Source of the DNA: TMED88 sp964515335
GTDB lineage: Bacteria > Myxococcota_A > UBA9160 > UBA4427
NCBI GenBank assembly: GCA_964515335.1
Contig: CAZETS010000012.1
Coordinates: 20,096-84,095 of the forward strand
Reading direction: 5' to 3'
DNA: 64,000 nt
Shown: positions 51,881 to 59,555 of the stretch, piece by piece
Layout: each line of letters opens with the position of its first letter
Position numbering within the stretch: position 1 is the stretch's first letter
Made by a program: the position numbers and the translations under genes
Notes under the pieces: model-generated
What the model was told of the DNA's origin: nothing
What the model saw: only the letters and a program-made list of their open reading frames with translations
Database searches by the model: none

Positions 51881-53322
51881 TCGACGTAGCCCATCGCGCG
51901 AAGCCGCTCGCGGTCGCCCTCGGAGAGCTCCGGCGCCTGGGTGCCGGCGCGCTCGTAGCGGTCGCGCCACGCGGCGATCAGCGCGCGCAGCTCGGCGACG
52001 CGCTCGGGCTCGCTCGCGGCGAGATTCACGCGCTCGGCCGGGTCGCTCGCGAGATCGAACAGCTCGAGCGTGCCCTCGGCCGGCCCCTCGATCAGCTTCC
52101 ACGACCCCGCGCGCACGCCGTACTTCTCCCCCCTTGCCTCGAGACCATCGCCCACTTCCTCCTCGCCCGAGTAGTGTCGCCGATAGAGATGGATCGGCGC
52201 AGCGGACGCAGCGGCGCCCTCCCCTCCGAGCAGTCGAGAAGCCGCACCCGGCCGACCGAGTCCGCCTGCGTGGGCGTCGCCGAGCAGCTCGAGGACCGCC
52301 GGCGCCAGGTCGACCAGTGCGAACGGGCCCGGCACTTCGACGCCGGCGGCAACGCGGCCGGGCCAGCGCACCACCAACGGCACCCGCACCGCCTCCTCGT
52401 ACACGTGCACACCGTGGAACATGTGGCCGTGCGTCATCAGGCCCTCTCCGTGGTCGCCGGTGACGATCACGAGGGTGTCGTCGCCGAGCCCGGCGGCGTC
52501 GAGACCCTCGAGCAGACGGCCGATCTCCCGATCCGTGTAGGCGACGAGCACGTCGTACAGATAGATGGTGCGATTGAGCTTGAGGGCCTCCTTCTGCGAC
52601 ACCGGAAACGGCGGCGGGAAGTCGGCGGGCGGTGTGTACGGATCGTGGGGATCGTAGTAGTGGACGAAGAGGAAGAAGGGGCGGCCTTCGCGGCCTCGCC
52701 CGGCGAGCCAGCTCAGCGCCCTGTCGGTGGTGTCGTCGGCGCGGCCGTAGAAGCGTTCCTCGATCGCCTCGCCCTCCCAGAGCGTCGTGCCCACGGGCGT
52801 GCCAGCCTGCGAGAAGTCGTCGTCGAAGTGGTCGAATCCCTGCGCGTAGCCGAAGCGACCGCTGAGCACGTACGAGCTGACGACGGCCCCCGTCCGGTAG
52901 CCGATCTGGGACAGGCGCTCGGCGAGCGTGAGCTCGGTGTCGGCGAGCGAGTGGCCGTTCTTGCGCACACCGTGGGCGATCGGCGGGAGCGCCGTGAAGA
53001 GGCTCGCATGGCTGGGGCCGGTGGTCGCGGACGGCGCGTACGCGGCCCGCACCCGCGTGCCGGCCTCGGCGAGTGCGGTGAGCGACGGCGAGGTCTCGCG
53101 CTCGTAGCCGTAGGTCGAGAGATGATCGGCCCGGATCGTGTCGATCGAGATCAGCAGGACGTTCGGCCCGGGTGGCCCCCCGCCCGGCTCGCCGGCCTCG
53201 GGCGTGCAGCCGAGGCCGAGCACCGCCAGCGCGACGAAGGCCGCGGCTCGCGACGTGGAGACATCGACGAGCAGGCCGCCGACGAGCCGATCGGCCCCGC
53301 TGACGAGTCGCCCCACCCGCAT
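51877..53322 (-). CDS. Lipoprotein sulfatase-fold (alkaline phosphatase superfamily) protein, T-x-P-x-H site
   Basis: This 481-residue protein has a lipobox (LGLGC, C39) and an AP-superfamily domain: LLISIDTIRADHLSTYGYERETSPS with D61, VTGDHGEGLMTHGHMFHG, and FDLASDPAERVNLAAS. The fGly site reads T101-G-P-S-H (SATTGPSHAS), again without cysteine. It ends RLRAMGYVE, as the paralogue to its side. The two are adjacent, coupled and similar in plan, so they look like a duplicated pair. A true sulfatase is not supported. Start ATG at 53322; divergent from the GT2 gene at 53490. Confidence 0.85.
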   Translation of the reverse strand: MRVGRLVSGADRLVGGLLVDVSTSRAAAFVALAVLGLGCTPEAGEPGGGPPGPNVLLISIDTIRADHLSTYGYERETSPSLTALAEAGTRVRAAYAPSATTGPSHASLFTALPPIAHGVRKNGHSLADTELTLAERLSQIGYRTGAVVSSYVLSGRFGYAQGFDHFDDDFSQAGTPVGTTLWEGEAIEERFYGRADDTTDRALSWLAGRGREGRPFFLFVHYYDPHDPYTPPADFPPPFPVSQKEALKLNRTIYLYDVLVAYTDREIGRLLEGLDAAGLGDDTLVIVTGDHGEGLMTHGHMFHGVHVYEEAVRVPLVVRWPGRVAAGVEVPGPFALVDLAPAVLELLGDAHAGGLGRPGAASRLLGGEGAAASAAPIHLYRRHYSGEEEVGDGLEARGEKYGVRAGSWKLIEGPAEGTLELFDLASDPAERVNLAASEPERVAELRALIAAWRDRYERAGTQAPELSEGDRERLRAMGYVE

Positions 53323-53489
53323 GGCGGCAACATACCCCCCGCGAAGCGGCCCATCCATTCGGCCCGTCGCGCCGACACGGCGCAGCGGTCGTGCCGCGAT
53401 ACACTGCGCCCGCCCAGACACGCGCGATCGGTCGTCGCTGCGAGGACCGCACGGCCGTCTCACCGCGCACCCGACCCGCTGGGGAGGCC

Positions 53490-54473
53490 ATGCCGCCCGA
53501 ACGCACGTCCGTCGCGATGGCCACCTGCGAGGGGGCGCGCTTCGTCGAAGAGCAGCTCTCGAGCATCGCGGCGCAGACCCGGCCCCCGGACGAGCTCGTC
53601 GTCTGCGACGACGCTTCCACCGACGACACGGTCGCCCGGGTGGAGGAGTTCGCCGCGGGCGCGCCGTTTCCCGTGCGCATCGAGCGGGGCGCCCGTCGCC
53701 TCGGCGCCACCGCGAACTTCGAGCGCGCCGTCTCGCTCTGCACGGGCGACGTGGTGCTGCTCGCCGACCAGGACGACGTCTGGGCCGCCCACAAGGTCGA
53801 GACGCTCGCCCACGCGCTCGAGCAGGCGCCCGACGCGGGGCTCGTCTTCTCGAACGGCGAGGTCGTCGACGAGGCGCTTCGCCCCCGCGGCTACGACCTC
53901 TGGCGTGCGCTCTTCTTCGAAGCCGGCGACCGCGACCGGGTTCGCCGGGGCGAGGCGCCGGCCGTGTTCGCGCGCCGCGTGGTCGCCGCCGGGACCACCC
54001 TCGCCTTTCGCGCGCGCTACCGGGCGCTGCTGCACCCCTTCCCCGACCTGCCGAGCACCCACGACGCCTGGATCGCGTTCCTGATCGCCTGCGTGGCGCC
54101 CTGCGCGCTGGTCGACGAGACGCTGATCCGATACCGGCTGCACGACGACAACCAGATCGGCATCCGACGCCTCGGCTGGCTGGGGCAGCTGCGCCAGGCC
54201 CGGCGGCAGCTCGAGCGCGGCACCTTCGCGCAGGACGTCGCGTTCTTCTCGCTCGCGCGGGATCGGCTGGCGAGCGCCGGCCCCGACTTCGTGCCGATCG
54301 GCGACGCGCTGGCCGTGATCGACGAGAAGATCGACCACGCGCGCCGGCGCGACACGCTGCCCGGGTCGCTCGCCGCCCGTCTCCCCGTCGTAGCCGGCGA
54401 GTGGCTGCGCGGCCGCTACGGACGCTTCGGCTACGGCTGGAAGAGCGCCGCGCAGGACCTCTGGCTGCGCTGA
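53490..54473 (+). CDS. GT2 family glycosyltransferase (rhamnosyltransferase-like)
   Basis: This 327-residue cytoplasmic enzyme has SVAMATCEGARFVEEQLSSIAAQT, VVCDDASTDDTVARVEEF, the metal-binding LLADQDDVWAAHKVETL (DQDD), and TLAFRARYRALLHPFPD, as in bacterial rhamnosyl/O-antigen GT2 enzymes. The DQDDVW motif is typical of this subgroup. The ATG at 53490 has GGGGAGG just upstream (gap of only 2-4 bases). Single-gene unit, convergent with the GT-C gene ending at 54513. Confidence 0.88.
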   Translation: MPPERTSVAMATCEGARFVEEQLSSIAAQTRPPDELVVCDDASTDDTVARVEEFAAGAPFPVRIERGARRLGATANFERAVSLCTGDVVLLADQDDVWAAHKVETLAHALEQAPDAGLVFSNGEVVDEALRPRGYDLWRALFFEAGDRDRVRRGEAPAVFARRVVAAGTTLAFRARYRALLHPFPDLPSTHDAWIAFLIACVAPCALVDETLIRYRLHDDNQIGIRRLGWLGQLRQARRQLERGTFAQDVAFFSLARDRLASAGPDFVPIGDALAVIDEKIDHARRRDTLPGSLAARLPVVAGEWLRGRYGRFGYGWKSAAQDLWLR

Positions 54474-54512
54474 GCGGGCGGCCGAAGGCGGCCCGCAACG
54501 GCCCATCTCGGG

Positions 54513-56198
54513 TCAGGGCCTTTCGGCTCGTCGCGTATAGACGACCAGCGCAGGATCCGAGCCGCCCGGCACGGGCGCAGCGAACCAGTGGGTGCGGTCG
54601 AGCACCCGGCCCCGGTAGAGCTCGGGCAGGCTGTTGTAGGGCGTATCGGCGACGTCGAGGATACGAGACGCGTAGCCCCCGGCGAGCAGGTAGCGGCGCA
54701 CCTCGCCGAGACGCTTCGGGTGGCCGGTTCGGGGAATCACGACGTCGGGCCGCTCGAGCCGCTCGGTGCGGATCCGTTCCGCGTCGGCGGCGTGGAAGCG
54801 TCCGACGACGCGGCTGCCGAGATAGAACATCAGCGGCTCGGCCTCATAGTTGGTGGCCAACACCAGCTGCTCGGGGCGTGGGTGCTCGCTCGAAAGCACC
54901 GAGACGATCCGATCGATCGGCCCCTCGACGGGCGCGACGATCTCGCGCACACGCCCGGAGAGCTCCCCGCCGCGCACGGCGAGCATCGCCGCGACGGCGA
55001 TCCCGAGCACCGCGAAGACCCTGCGTCGCGACGGCGCGCCGGGGGCGGCGGCCGACAGCCGGGCCAGCAAGACCTCGCCGTCGAGCACAGCGGCCAGCGC
55101 CAGCACGGGCCCGACCGCCACGAAGTAGCGCTCGAAGAAGATCGGGTTGGCGGCCCCCACCAGTCCCAGCCAGGCGGCCAGCCGCAGCAGCACGAGCGCC
55201 GCGCCGCGGGCGGGCTCGTCCGGGGCGGCGCCGCTGCGCGTGAGCCGGAGCGCGCCTTCGAGCAGCAGCACCAATGGCAGCCACTCCCAGCGCAGCAGGT
55301 AGACGAGCAGGTGGCCGAGGTTGCCCAGGTAGAGGGCCGGCCCGAACGACCAGCGCTCGGCCAGAGCTCCGGACACCGCGAGCAGGTCGAAGCGCATCGC
55401 CAGGTGAATGCCGACCGCCGCGGCGACGGCCACCGGCGCGAGCAGCGCGAGCGTGCGGCGCGTGGCCGTGGCGTCGCGCCGGCCCGCGGCCCCCGGGCCC
55501 CGCCTCGCGCGCAGCCGGTCGAGCGCCGCCTCGCCGACGATCCACGCCATCGTGGCCGCCGCGGCCGGAAAGAAGACGTTGAGCAACACGACCAGGTCGA
55601 CCGCCAGGGCCGCGGCCAGCAGCACCTCTCGCAGTCGCCCGCCGCCTCCGCGCCCGAGCGCGCGCACGAGCGCGACGGCGATTCCGACGCCGGCCACCAT
55701 CGGCCCGTAGTACCGCACCTCGCGCAGGTGCAGCTGCAGCGACGTCGAGGCGCAGAGCAGCAACAGGAAGGCGGTGGCGGCGGGCAGCGCACTGCCGGAC
55801 CGCCCGGCGAGCGGGCCGCGAAAGGCGCCGACGAGCAGGGCCAGACCGAGGACGCCGCTCAGCACGAACGGCAGACGCACCCGGGCGGTGCGGGCGTACG
55901 GGTCGTCGTGGCCGGCCGACCAGGCGACCCCCGCCGCTGCCAGGTAGTACTGACCCCAGAGGCTGCCGAGGTAAGCGTCCGTCTCGGCGTCGACGGCGAC
56001 CTCGAGCGGCAGCCCCATGCCGTACACGACGCCCTCGGCGCCGTGCACCTTGGGGTAGCCGTGATCGAGCACGCGGCGGCCGAACATCGCCGTCTCGCCC
56101 TCGTCCTGCCAGAAGAGCGGGTGTCCGATCGAGCCCAGCTGCAGCAGCGCGTAGAGGGACGCCGCCGCGACCAAGGCCATCAGGCGCGTGCGCTTCAC
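54513..56198 (-). CDS. GT-C-like membrane glycosyltransferase (PMT-like)
   Basis: This 561-residue polytopic protein starts with GTG at 56198 (a later ATG at 56180 is possible). The first loop has GHPLFWQDEGETAMFGRRVLDHGYP with an acidic DE pair, as in ArnT/PMT-like GT-C proteins. Then it has ADDPYARTARVRLPFVLSGV-type helix starts, REVRYYGPMVAG, and ANPIFFERYFVAVGPVLAL, all of this family. A C-terminal periplasmic part follows (RIRTERLERPDVVIPRTGHP). Acceptor unknown. It shares its upstream region with the DPM1-like gene at 56364. Confidence 0.78.
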   Translation of the reverse strand: MKRTRLMALVAAASLYALLQLGSIGHPLFWQDEGETAMFGRRVLDHGYPKVHGAEGVVYGMGLPLEVAVDAETDAYLGSLWGQYYLAAAGVAWSAGHDDPYARTARVRLPFVLSGVLGLALLVGAFRGPLAGRSGSALPAATAFLLLLCASTSLQLHLREVRYYGPMVAGVGIAVALVRALGRGGGGRLREVLLAAALAVDLVVLLNVFFPAAAATMAWIVGEAALDRLRARRGPGAAGRRDATATRRTLALLAPVAVAAAVGIHLAMRFDLLAVSGALAERWSFGPALYLGNLGHLLVYLLRWEWLPLVLLLEGALRLTRSGAAPDEPARGAALVLLRLAAWLGLVGAANPIFFERYFVAVGPVLALAAVLDGEVLLARLSAAAPGAPSRRRVFAVLGIAVAAMLAVRGGELSGRVREIVAPVEGPIDRIVSVLSSEHPRPEQLVLATNYEAEPLMFYLGSRVVGRFHAADAERIRTERLERPDVVIPRTGHPKRLGEVRRYLLAGGYASRILDVADTPYNSLPELYRGRVLDRTHWFAAPVPGGSDPALVVYTRRAERP

Positions 56199-56363
56199 GG
56201 GCAGGCCCCACCCACCCTTGCTCGCCGGCCCATGCTCATCCGAGGCGTCCTTCCCACCAGCGGCCGCGCGACCGCGACCCGGCCGCGCCGACTCCCTGCC
56301 GGACGCCGCAAGAGTACGAGCCCCAAGGCAGATCTCCAGGGTCGGGGTAGAATCGCGGGCGGC

Positions 56364-57146
56364 ATGGCGCAGACCACCATCGTCGTTCCCTGCTTCGACG
56401 AGGCCGACCGACTGCCCGTCGACGCCTTCGCCGAGCATGCCCGCAAGCACGTCGACACCGACTTCGTCTTCGTGAACGACGGCAGCCGCGACCGCACCCT
56501 CGGTGTCCTGCGCGACCTCGAGGCACGGGCGCCCGAGCGCATCGCGGTGCTCGACCAGCAGCCCAACGCGGGCAAGGCGGAGGCGGTTCGCATCGGCATG
56601 AACGCTGCCTTCGAGCGGGGCTGCCGCTACGCGGGCTACCTCGACGCGGATCTCGCGGCCCCGCTCAGCGAGATCGCCCGCCTGCGCGGCGTGCTCGAAG
56701 ACCACGAGCAGGTCGAGATGGTGTACGGCGCGCGGGTGCAGCTGATGGGGCGGCGCATCCAGCGCAGCGGCGTGCGCCACTACCTCGGCCGCGTGTTCGC
56801 GACGCTGGCCTCGGAGACGCTCGGCCTCGCCATCTACGACACCCAGTGCGGCGCCAAGCTCTTCCGTGTGTCGCCGCTCGTGCGCACGCTCTTCGCCGAA
56901 CCGTTCGTGGGCGGCTGGATCTTCGACGTCGAGATCCTCGCCCGGCGCATCGCGGCGGGTCGCGACGGCGGGCTTCCGCCGGTCGAGGAAGCGATCTACG
57001 AGCTTCCGCTCGACACCTGGGTGGACGTCGCGGGCTCGAAGGTCCGCCCGGGCGACTTCGTCCGCGCCGCCCTGGCGATGTGGCGCATTCGGAGGCGCTA
57101 CCTCCGGCCGGGCACAGCAGGAGACGCCGCGACGGGGCGCGGGTGA
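56364..57146 (+). CDS. GT2 family polyprenyl-phosphate glycosyltransferase (DPM1-like)
   Basis: This 260-residue enzyme has TTIVVPCFDEADRLP, VFVNDGSRDRTLGVL, QPNAGKAEAVRIGMNAAFERG, the metal site YLDADLAAPLSEI, and the late CGAKLFRVSPLV/GWIFDVEILARR/IYELPLDTWVDVAGSKVR, all typical of dolichyl-phosphate-mannose/glucose synthases. It lacks membrane helices, so it acts at the inner face of the membrane. The ATG at 56364 is used. Overlaps the GT-C gene downstream by 4 bases (GTGA, 57143-57146), so it likely makes that enzyme's donor. Confidence 0.9.
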   Translation: MAQTTIVVPCFDEADRLPVDAFAEHARKHVDTDFVFVNDGSRDRTLGVLRDLEARAPERIAVLDQQPNAGKAEAVRIGMNAAFERGCRYAGYLDADLAAPLSEIARLRGVLEDHEQVEMVYGARVQLMGRRIQRSGVRHYLGRVFATLASETLGLAIYDTQCGAKLFRVSPLVRTLFAEPFVGGWIFDVEILARRIAAGRDGGLPPVEEAIYELPLDTWVDVAGSKVRPGDFVRAALAMWRIRRRYLRPGTAGDAATGRG

Positions 57147-59143
57147 CTCCTCGATTCGGGCCGAAGGGGCTCGGCCGGTTGCAGGCCGCCGGCTGGGGGC
57201 TGCTGATCGTCGTCTGTGCGGTCGCCGTGGTGCGGGCGGCGCTCTTCGACGACGGCGTCCCGTTCGTGACGGCGGGTGACACGGGAAAGTGGATCACGAC
57301 CCCGACCCGCCCCACCGCCGACCTGATCGCGGTGATGCCAGACGATCCCCCGCGCTTCACCTTCGTGAAGCGCTTCGACGGCACGCGTCCGGACGGGGCG
57401 GCCGTGCTTCGCGGACGTGCGCTGCGCACGGTCGCGATCGAGCTGAACGGGACCAGGGTCGAGGTGCCGGGCGACGGCGCCGGCTGGAAGCGCGGCTTCG
57501 AGATCGACGTGGCGCCCCTCCTGCGCGACGGGCGCAACGAGCTGCGCGCGACGGTTCGGAACGTGCACGGGCCTCCGCTGCTGCAGCTGTCACTCGACGA
57601 CGGCGCCGGGCACAGCATCGAGACGAATGCGGATTGGCAGGTCGTGACGCCCGCAGGAGGCCGTGCCGGCGCAGTGATCGCGCGCGACACCGCGATGCAT
57701 CCCGAATCGCGCCTGCTCGCACCCTCGTGGCGGGTCGCGCGCGACCAGGCCCCGGTGCTGGTCGCGATCTTCGTCGCCTTCACCGCGCTGGCCTGGGTGC
57801 TCGCCCCGCGACTGTTGGCGCGCCCGTGGACGCGCGCCCCGGAAGCGACCTTCGGCGCGGTCGCGCTGCTCTGGCTGCTCGTCTACCTCACCAAGGGCAC
57901 CCGGATGCCGGTCGCCCTCGGCTTCGACGCACACGCCCACCTCGCGTACATCGACTACCTCATCGAGCACCTCGCCCCGCCGACGGCCGCGTACGGTTTC
58001 TCGACCTACCACCCGCCCGCCTTCCACGGCCTGACGGCCCTGCTGGTCGGGCTGACGGGGGTCACGCCCGACAGCGTCGCCGGGCCCTCGGTCTACCGGA
58101 TCGTGCCCATGCTGGCCGGCCTGGCCACGGTGTGGCTGACCGGGCGCGTGGCCCGGCGGCTCTGGCCCGACGAGGCGCTGCGGCCGACGCTCGCGATCGC
58201 CGTCGCGGGCCTGCTGCCGATGAACGTCTACATGTCGGCGTACGTCTCGAACGAGGCGCTGCACGCCGCCTGGATCAGCCTTGCGCTGCTGCTCGCCACC
58301 CACGCGATCCTCGCGGTCCGGCTCGACTGGCGGAGCGCCGCGGCGCTCGGCGGCGTGCTCGGCCTCGGGCTGCTGACCAAGTTCACCAGCCTCGCCCTGG
58401 CTCCGCTGATCGCCGCCTTCGTGGCCGCGCGGCTCTGGCTCGTCGACCGGGTCGCCGCGACGCGGGCGATCGGCGCGGGCGCCTTCGTGCTGAGCGTCGC
58501 GTTCCTGATCGCGGGCTGGTTCTACGTGCGCAACTGGATCGTCTTCGGCGATCCGCTGGTCTGGAACCTCGACGTGCCGGGCGCGGCCACCTGGTGGATG
58601 CTGCCGGGCTTCCACACCGCCGACGCGTACCTGCGCTTCGGCGAATCGCTCGTGCACCCGTTCTTCTCGGGCTTCGTCTCGTTCTGGGACGGCGTCTACT
58701 CCACGCTCTGGGCCGATGGACTCGTAGCCGGGATGATCCGCATCGCCACGCGACATCCCTTCTGGCGCTACGACTACATGAGCCTGGTGCCGGCGCTCGC
58801 CCTGCCCGCGACCGGCCTCTTCGCCTGGGGCTTTCTGCTGTTGATCGCCCGGTCGTTTCGTGTTCGCGACACGCGGCAGAGGCTCGTGATGTCGATGCTC
58901 GCTGCGACGCTCTTCGTGCTGTCGTTCTCGCTGCTCTTCATCACCCTGCGCCTGCCCTTCTACGCCCAGGCCAAGGCACCCTACGTGCTCGCCGCGACGT
59001 TGCCTCTCGCGATCTGCGCGGCCGAAGGCGTCGCCTGGTGGCCGCGTCAACCGCTGGCCGAACGCGCGACGCCCGCGCTCGCGGTGTACGTCGGCTGGCT
59101 CGGAACACTTGCCAGCGTAATCGTGATCGCGTTTCTCGGCTGA
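57143..59143 (+). CDS. GT-C membrane glycosyltransferase with N-terminal beta-sandwich domain
   Basis: This 666-residue protein starts with GTG at 57143. After a first helix (about 15-30) there is a periplasmic beta-rich stretch (about 75-190) that resembles galactose-binding-like modules (FKRFDGTRPDGAAVLRGR, VAIELNGTRVEVPGDG, LLRDGRNELRATVRNV). The GT-C bundle follows with TRMPVALGFDAHAHLAYIDYLIEH, FSTYHPPAFHGLTALLV, YVSNEALHAAWISLAL, and GLLTKFTSLALAPLI. The H-rich DAHAHLAY loop holds the likely catalytic acid. This insertion before the bundle is uncommon. It is coupled to the DPM1-like gene before it. Confidence 0.8.
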   Translation: MTPRFGPKGLGRLQAAGWGLLIVVCAVAVVRAALFDDGVPFVTAGDTGKWITTPTRPTADLIAVMPDDPPRFTFVKRFDGTRPDGAAVLRGRALRTVAIELNGTRVEVPGDGAGWKRGFEIDVAPLLRDGRNELRATVRNVHGPPLLQLSLDDGAGHSIETNADWQVVTPAGGRAGAVIARDTAMHPESRLLAPSWRVARDQAPVLVAIFVAFTALAWVLAPRLLARPWTRAPEATFGAVALLWLLVYLTKGTRMPVALGFDAHAHLAYIDYLIEHLAPPTAAYGFSTYHPPAFHGLTALLVGLTGVTPDSVAGPSVYRIVPMLAGLATVWLTGRVARRLWPDEALRPTLAIAVAGLLPMNVYMSAYVSNEALHAAWISLALLLATHAILAVRLDWRSAAALGGVLGLGLLTKFTSLALAPLIAAFVAARLWLVDRVAATRAIGAGAFVLSVAFLIAGWFYVRNWIVFGDPLVWNLDVPGAATWWMLPGFHTADAYLRFGESLVHPFFSGFVSFWDGVYSTLWADGLVAGMIRIATRHPFWRYDYMSLVPALALPATGLFAWGFLLLIARSFRVRDTRQRLVMSMLAATLFVLSFSLLFITLRLPFYAQAKAPYVLAATLPLAICAAEGVAWWPRQPLAERATPALAVYVGWLGTLASVIVIAFLG

Positions 59144-59179
59144 GCGCCAGGCGATCCGCAAGAACGGTCGGCGACGGAC

Positions 59180-59241
59180 GCCGCCCGCCCCTGCCTTGCG
59201 CGGGCGGCAGAGACAGAGGGGGGCGGGCGGCCGCCCCCCTC
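59180..59241. terminator. Two strong tandem hairpins between convergent genes
   Basis: GCCGCCCGC (59180-59188) pairs with GCGGGCGGC (59200-59208), a 9-bp stem. A second stem of 11 bp joins 59216-59226 (GAGGGGGGCGG) to 59231-59241 (CCGCCCCCCTC) over a 4-base loop. They lie 37-98 bases past the plus-strand GT-C stop, which they could terminate. Neither is followed by a long T-run on either strand, so intrinsic ending would be weak or need a factor. Confidence 0.5.
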
Positions 59242-59246
59242 CATCC

Positions 59247-59391
59247 GGTCCCTACGAGCTGACACGCTCCTCGCGGCGAAACGTTGCCACTGAGCCCGGA
59301 GAGCGCCGGATGCGGTCGGCGCCCGGTCGCGCGGACCCGGCATTCCTTGCGGAGCCCGGTCCGCCAACCGGTGGGCTACTCGCTGGGACCC
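59247..59391 (-). ncRNA. Candidate structured small RNA, about 145 nt
   Basis: Minus-strand sequence with a consensus-like TATAAT at 59396-59401 (read on the minus strand), about 5-10 bases upstream of this interval and in an AT-rich island. Its ends pair: GGTCCC near 59386-59391 with GGGACC at 59247-59252, extended by a GCGAG/CTCGT helix after one mismatch. Inside, GGTTGGCG and CGCCGACC form an 8-bp stem around a GCAA tetraloop closed by CC/GG. Overall it fits a rod-like, housekeeping-type RNA. No match to SRP RNA, tmRNA, RNase P RNA, 5S rRNA or tRNA hallmarks was found by eye. The -35 region is poor, so this is a hypothesis. Confidence 0.35.
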
Positions 59392-59395
59392 CGTG

Positions 59396-59401
59396 ATTAT
59401 A
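59396..59401 (-). promoter_or_regulatory. Perfect TATAAT -10-like element in AT-rich island
   Basis: On the minus strand the sequence reads TATAAT within GTGTATAATCAC. It lies in an AT-rich stretch (59395-59470) with several GTAC-containing near-repeats, unlike the GC-rich surroundings. No clear -35 at 16-18 bases. It points toward the candidate RNA and away from the uvrD 3' end. The rest of the 59144-59555 gap holds only the hairpins listed. Confidence 0.4.
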
Positions 59402-59555
59402 CACGCAACACCCGCGTCCAAAAGGGAGTACACATAACAGAGTACATACTGCACACTACTGCGTACGATCCCGCCCCTGGAGGGTCGGTGTATTCACCGA
59501 GCAGACGGTTCCCCCGGTCGGGCAGCTTGCCTTGGACGGACGACGAAGCGCTCGC

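Noticed and set aside
48686..51889. Open frame of 1067 codons on the plus strand
   Set aside because: It lies antisense to the dehydrogenase, GT2 and sulfatase-fold genes. It has no recognisable domain and reads as His/Arg/Asp-rich sequence, as frames opposite high-GC genes do.
30783..53322. True sulfatases needing formylglycine
   Set aside because: None of the three AP-superfamily proteins has Cys or Ser at the C/S-x-P-x-R site and no formylglycine-generating enzyme gene was seen in the window.
59247..59391. SRP RNA, tmRNA, RNase P RNA, 5S rRNA or tRNA
   Set aside because: The invariant words of each (for SRP the GGAAGGAAGCAGCC-type loop, for RNase P the GAGGAAAGTCC-type core, for tRNA the T-loop GGTTCAAATCC) are absent on both strands.
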